Assembly (NCBI GenBank): GCA_910589635.1
Contig: CAJUTD010000077.1
Span: 1-14,707, forward strand
Direction of reading: 5' to 3'
DNA: 14,707 nt
Source of the DNA: an uncultured Lachnospiraceae bacterium
Lineage (GTDB): Bacteria; Bacillota; Clostridia; Lachnospirales; Lachnospiraceae
The position numbers and the translations under genes are program-made. The stretch's first letter is position 1. Every line of letters begins with the position of its first letter. The notes under the pieces were generated by a model that ran no database searches, was not told the origin of the DNA, and saw only the letters and a list, made by a program, of their open reading frames with translations. Below, piece by piece: positions 14,136 to 14,707 of this stretch.

Positions 14136-14707
14136 TTATTGAACTACTGCTACCATACTATGCCTTACCACGCTGTCTCGGTACATATAACCTTTCTGAA
14201 GCTCCTGCGCTACTATGCCGGATTCAAATTCATCACTCTCCACCTGCATGACTGCATTGTGAAATTCAGGATCAAACTCTGTTCCCACCGCATCGATCGC
14301 CTTGACTTCCAGGTTCTCCAGCTCTGTCATGAGCTGTTTATATATTTTATCCATTCCCTCTACAAAGGGATCGCCCTTCGCATCCTCGGGAACAGCGGAT
14401 AAACCTCTCTCAAAATTATCTACCACAGGAAGAATTTTCTCAATAATGCTCTTGGCTCCCACCTCAAACATCTGCGCTTTCTCCTTCTCTGTTCGCTTGC
14501 GGAAATTATCAAACTCTGCCATCTGCCGCTGTACGCGGTCGCTCAGCTCTGCAATCTTCTCTTCTTGCTTACTTTTTTTGTCCTTTTTCTTAAATAGACC
14601 CTTTTTCCCACTCTGAGCGTCCTCAGAATTCTCCTCCGCGGCAGTTTCTTCCTCGGAATCCTCCTCCCCAGCAATTTCTTCCTCAGAATTATCTACTTCT
14701 TCTTTTG
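14136..14707 (-). CDS. grpE: Nucleotide exchange factor GrpE (5' end outside window)
   Basis: The last 189 codons of grpE are present; the frame stays open to the window edge, so the initiator lies beyond 14707 and the ATG at 14522 is an internal methionine. GrpE is the homodimeric ADP/ATP exchange factor of DnaK. Seen in order: a very acidic Glu/Ser-rich tail containing a 10-residue repeat, a Lys-rich stretch (GLFKKKDKKSKQEEK), the long dimer helix (IAELSDRVQRQMAEFDNFRK, then RTEKEK), the four-helix region (ILPVVDNFERGL) and the C-terminal beta-wing (FDPEFHNAVMQVE ending in SMVAVVQ). It precedes dnaK by 69 bases in the same operon, probably behind hrcA as in related bacteria. Confidence 0.97.
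   Translation of the reverse strand, partial: KEEVDNSEEEIAGEEDSEEETAAEENSEDAQSGKKGLFKKKDKKSKQEEKIAELSDRVQRQMAEFDNFRKRTEKEKAQMFEVGAKSIIEKILPVVDNFERGLSAVPEDAKGDPFVEGMDKIYKQLMTELENLEVKAIDAVGTEFDPEFHNAVMQVESDEFESGIVAQELQKGYMYRDSVVRHSMVAVVQ
14619..14690 (-). repeat. 30-nt coding repeat in the acidic tail of GrpE (2.4 copies)
   Basis: On the coding strand the 10-codon unit NSEEEIAGEE is followed by DSEEETAAEE and a partial NSED. The DNA copies share most bases (AATTCTGAGGAAGAA versus GATTCCGAGGAAGAA). It lies in the disordered N-terminal tail, where length variation is tolerated. Confidence 0.8.

Overview
The window reads as a chromosomal segment from a low-to-moderate GC Firmicute of class Clostridia, most likely Lachnospiraceae. 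This is inferred from the gene set and domain style: ThiI without a rhodanese domain, an IreB/RuvX/DUF1292 trio, a DnaK lacking the insertion seen in Gram-negative proteins, strong GGAGG-type ribosome binding sites, and a large secreted protein with a 'GHxY...CxxC' element and C-terminal FN3 domains. Genus cannot be fixed from the sequence alone. All genes but one lie on the minus strand, so the biological reading order runs from 14707 down to 1.

Region 1 (14707-10979) is the heat-shock chaperone operon: grpE (5' end cut by the window edge), dnaK and dnaJ, closed by a strong intrinsic terminator just after dnaJ. Region 2 (10956-7724) is a monocistronic-looking gene for a 1046-residue secreted protein with its own sigma-A promoter and a perfect palindrome next to the -35 box. 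The protein has a signal peptide, a transglutaminase-like Cys-His-Asp domain, two copies of an Ig-like plus CxxC module separated by a QPE/EPE linker, and two FN3 domains. This is the most unusual gene here. Region 3 (7617-3054) is a tightly packed run: a small coiled-coil/J-domain protein, prmA (L11 methyltransferase), rsmE (16S rRNA m3U1498 methyltransferase), a NifS/NifZ-type cysteine desulfurase and thiI (tRNA 4-thiouridine synthase).

Region 4 (2660-3030) holds the only plus-strand gene, an HPr-fold protein that lacks the phosphorylatable histidine but keeps the regulatory-serine motif. It has a good promoter and its own terminator. Region 5 (2551-1205) is mtaB (ms2t6A tRNA methylthiotransferase). 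Region 6 (1194-1) is a second housekeeping operon behind its own promoter: ireB, ruvX, a DUF1292 gene and the first 28 codons of a ribonuclease J gene that runs off the window.

Seen together, grpE-dnaK-dnaJ-prmA-rsmE-mtaB is the order known from Bacillus subtilis (hrcA-grpE-dnaK-dnaJ-yqeT-yqeU-yqeV). Here that order is interrupted at two places: the secreted protein and the J-domain gene sit between dnaJ and prmA, and cysteine desulfurase-thiI plus the HPr-like gene sit between rsmE and mtaB. Most of the window is therefore protein-folding and RNA-modification housekeeping. The genuinely open questions are the secreted transglutaminase-like protein, the His-less HPr paralog and the small J-domain protein. 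I see no mobile element, CRISPR array, tRNA or rRNA, and no gene-free stretch longer than 300 bases.
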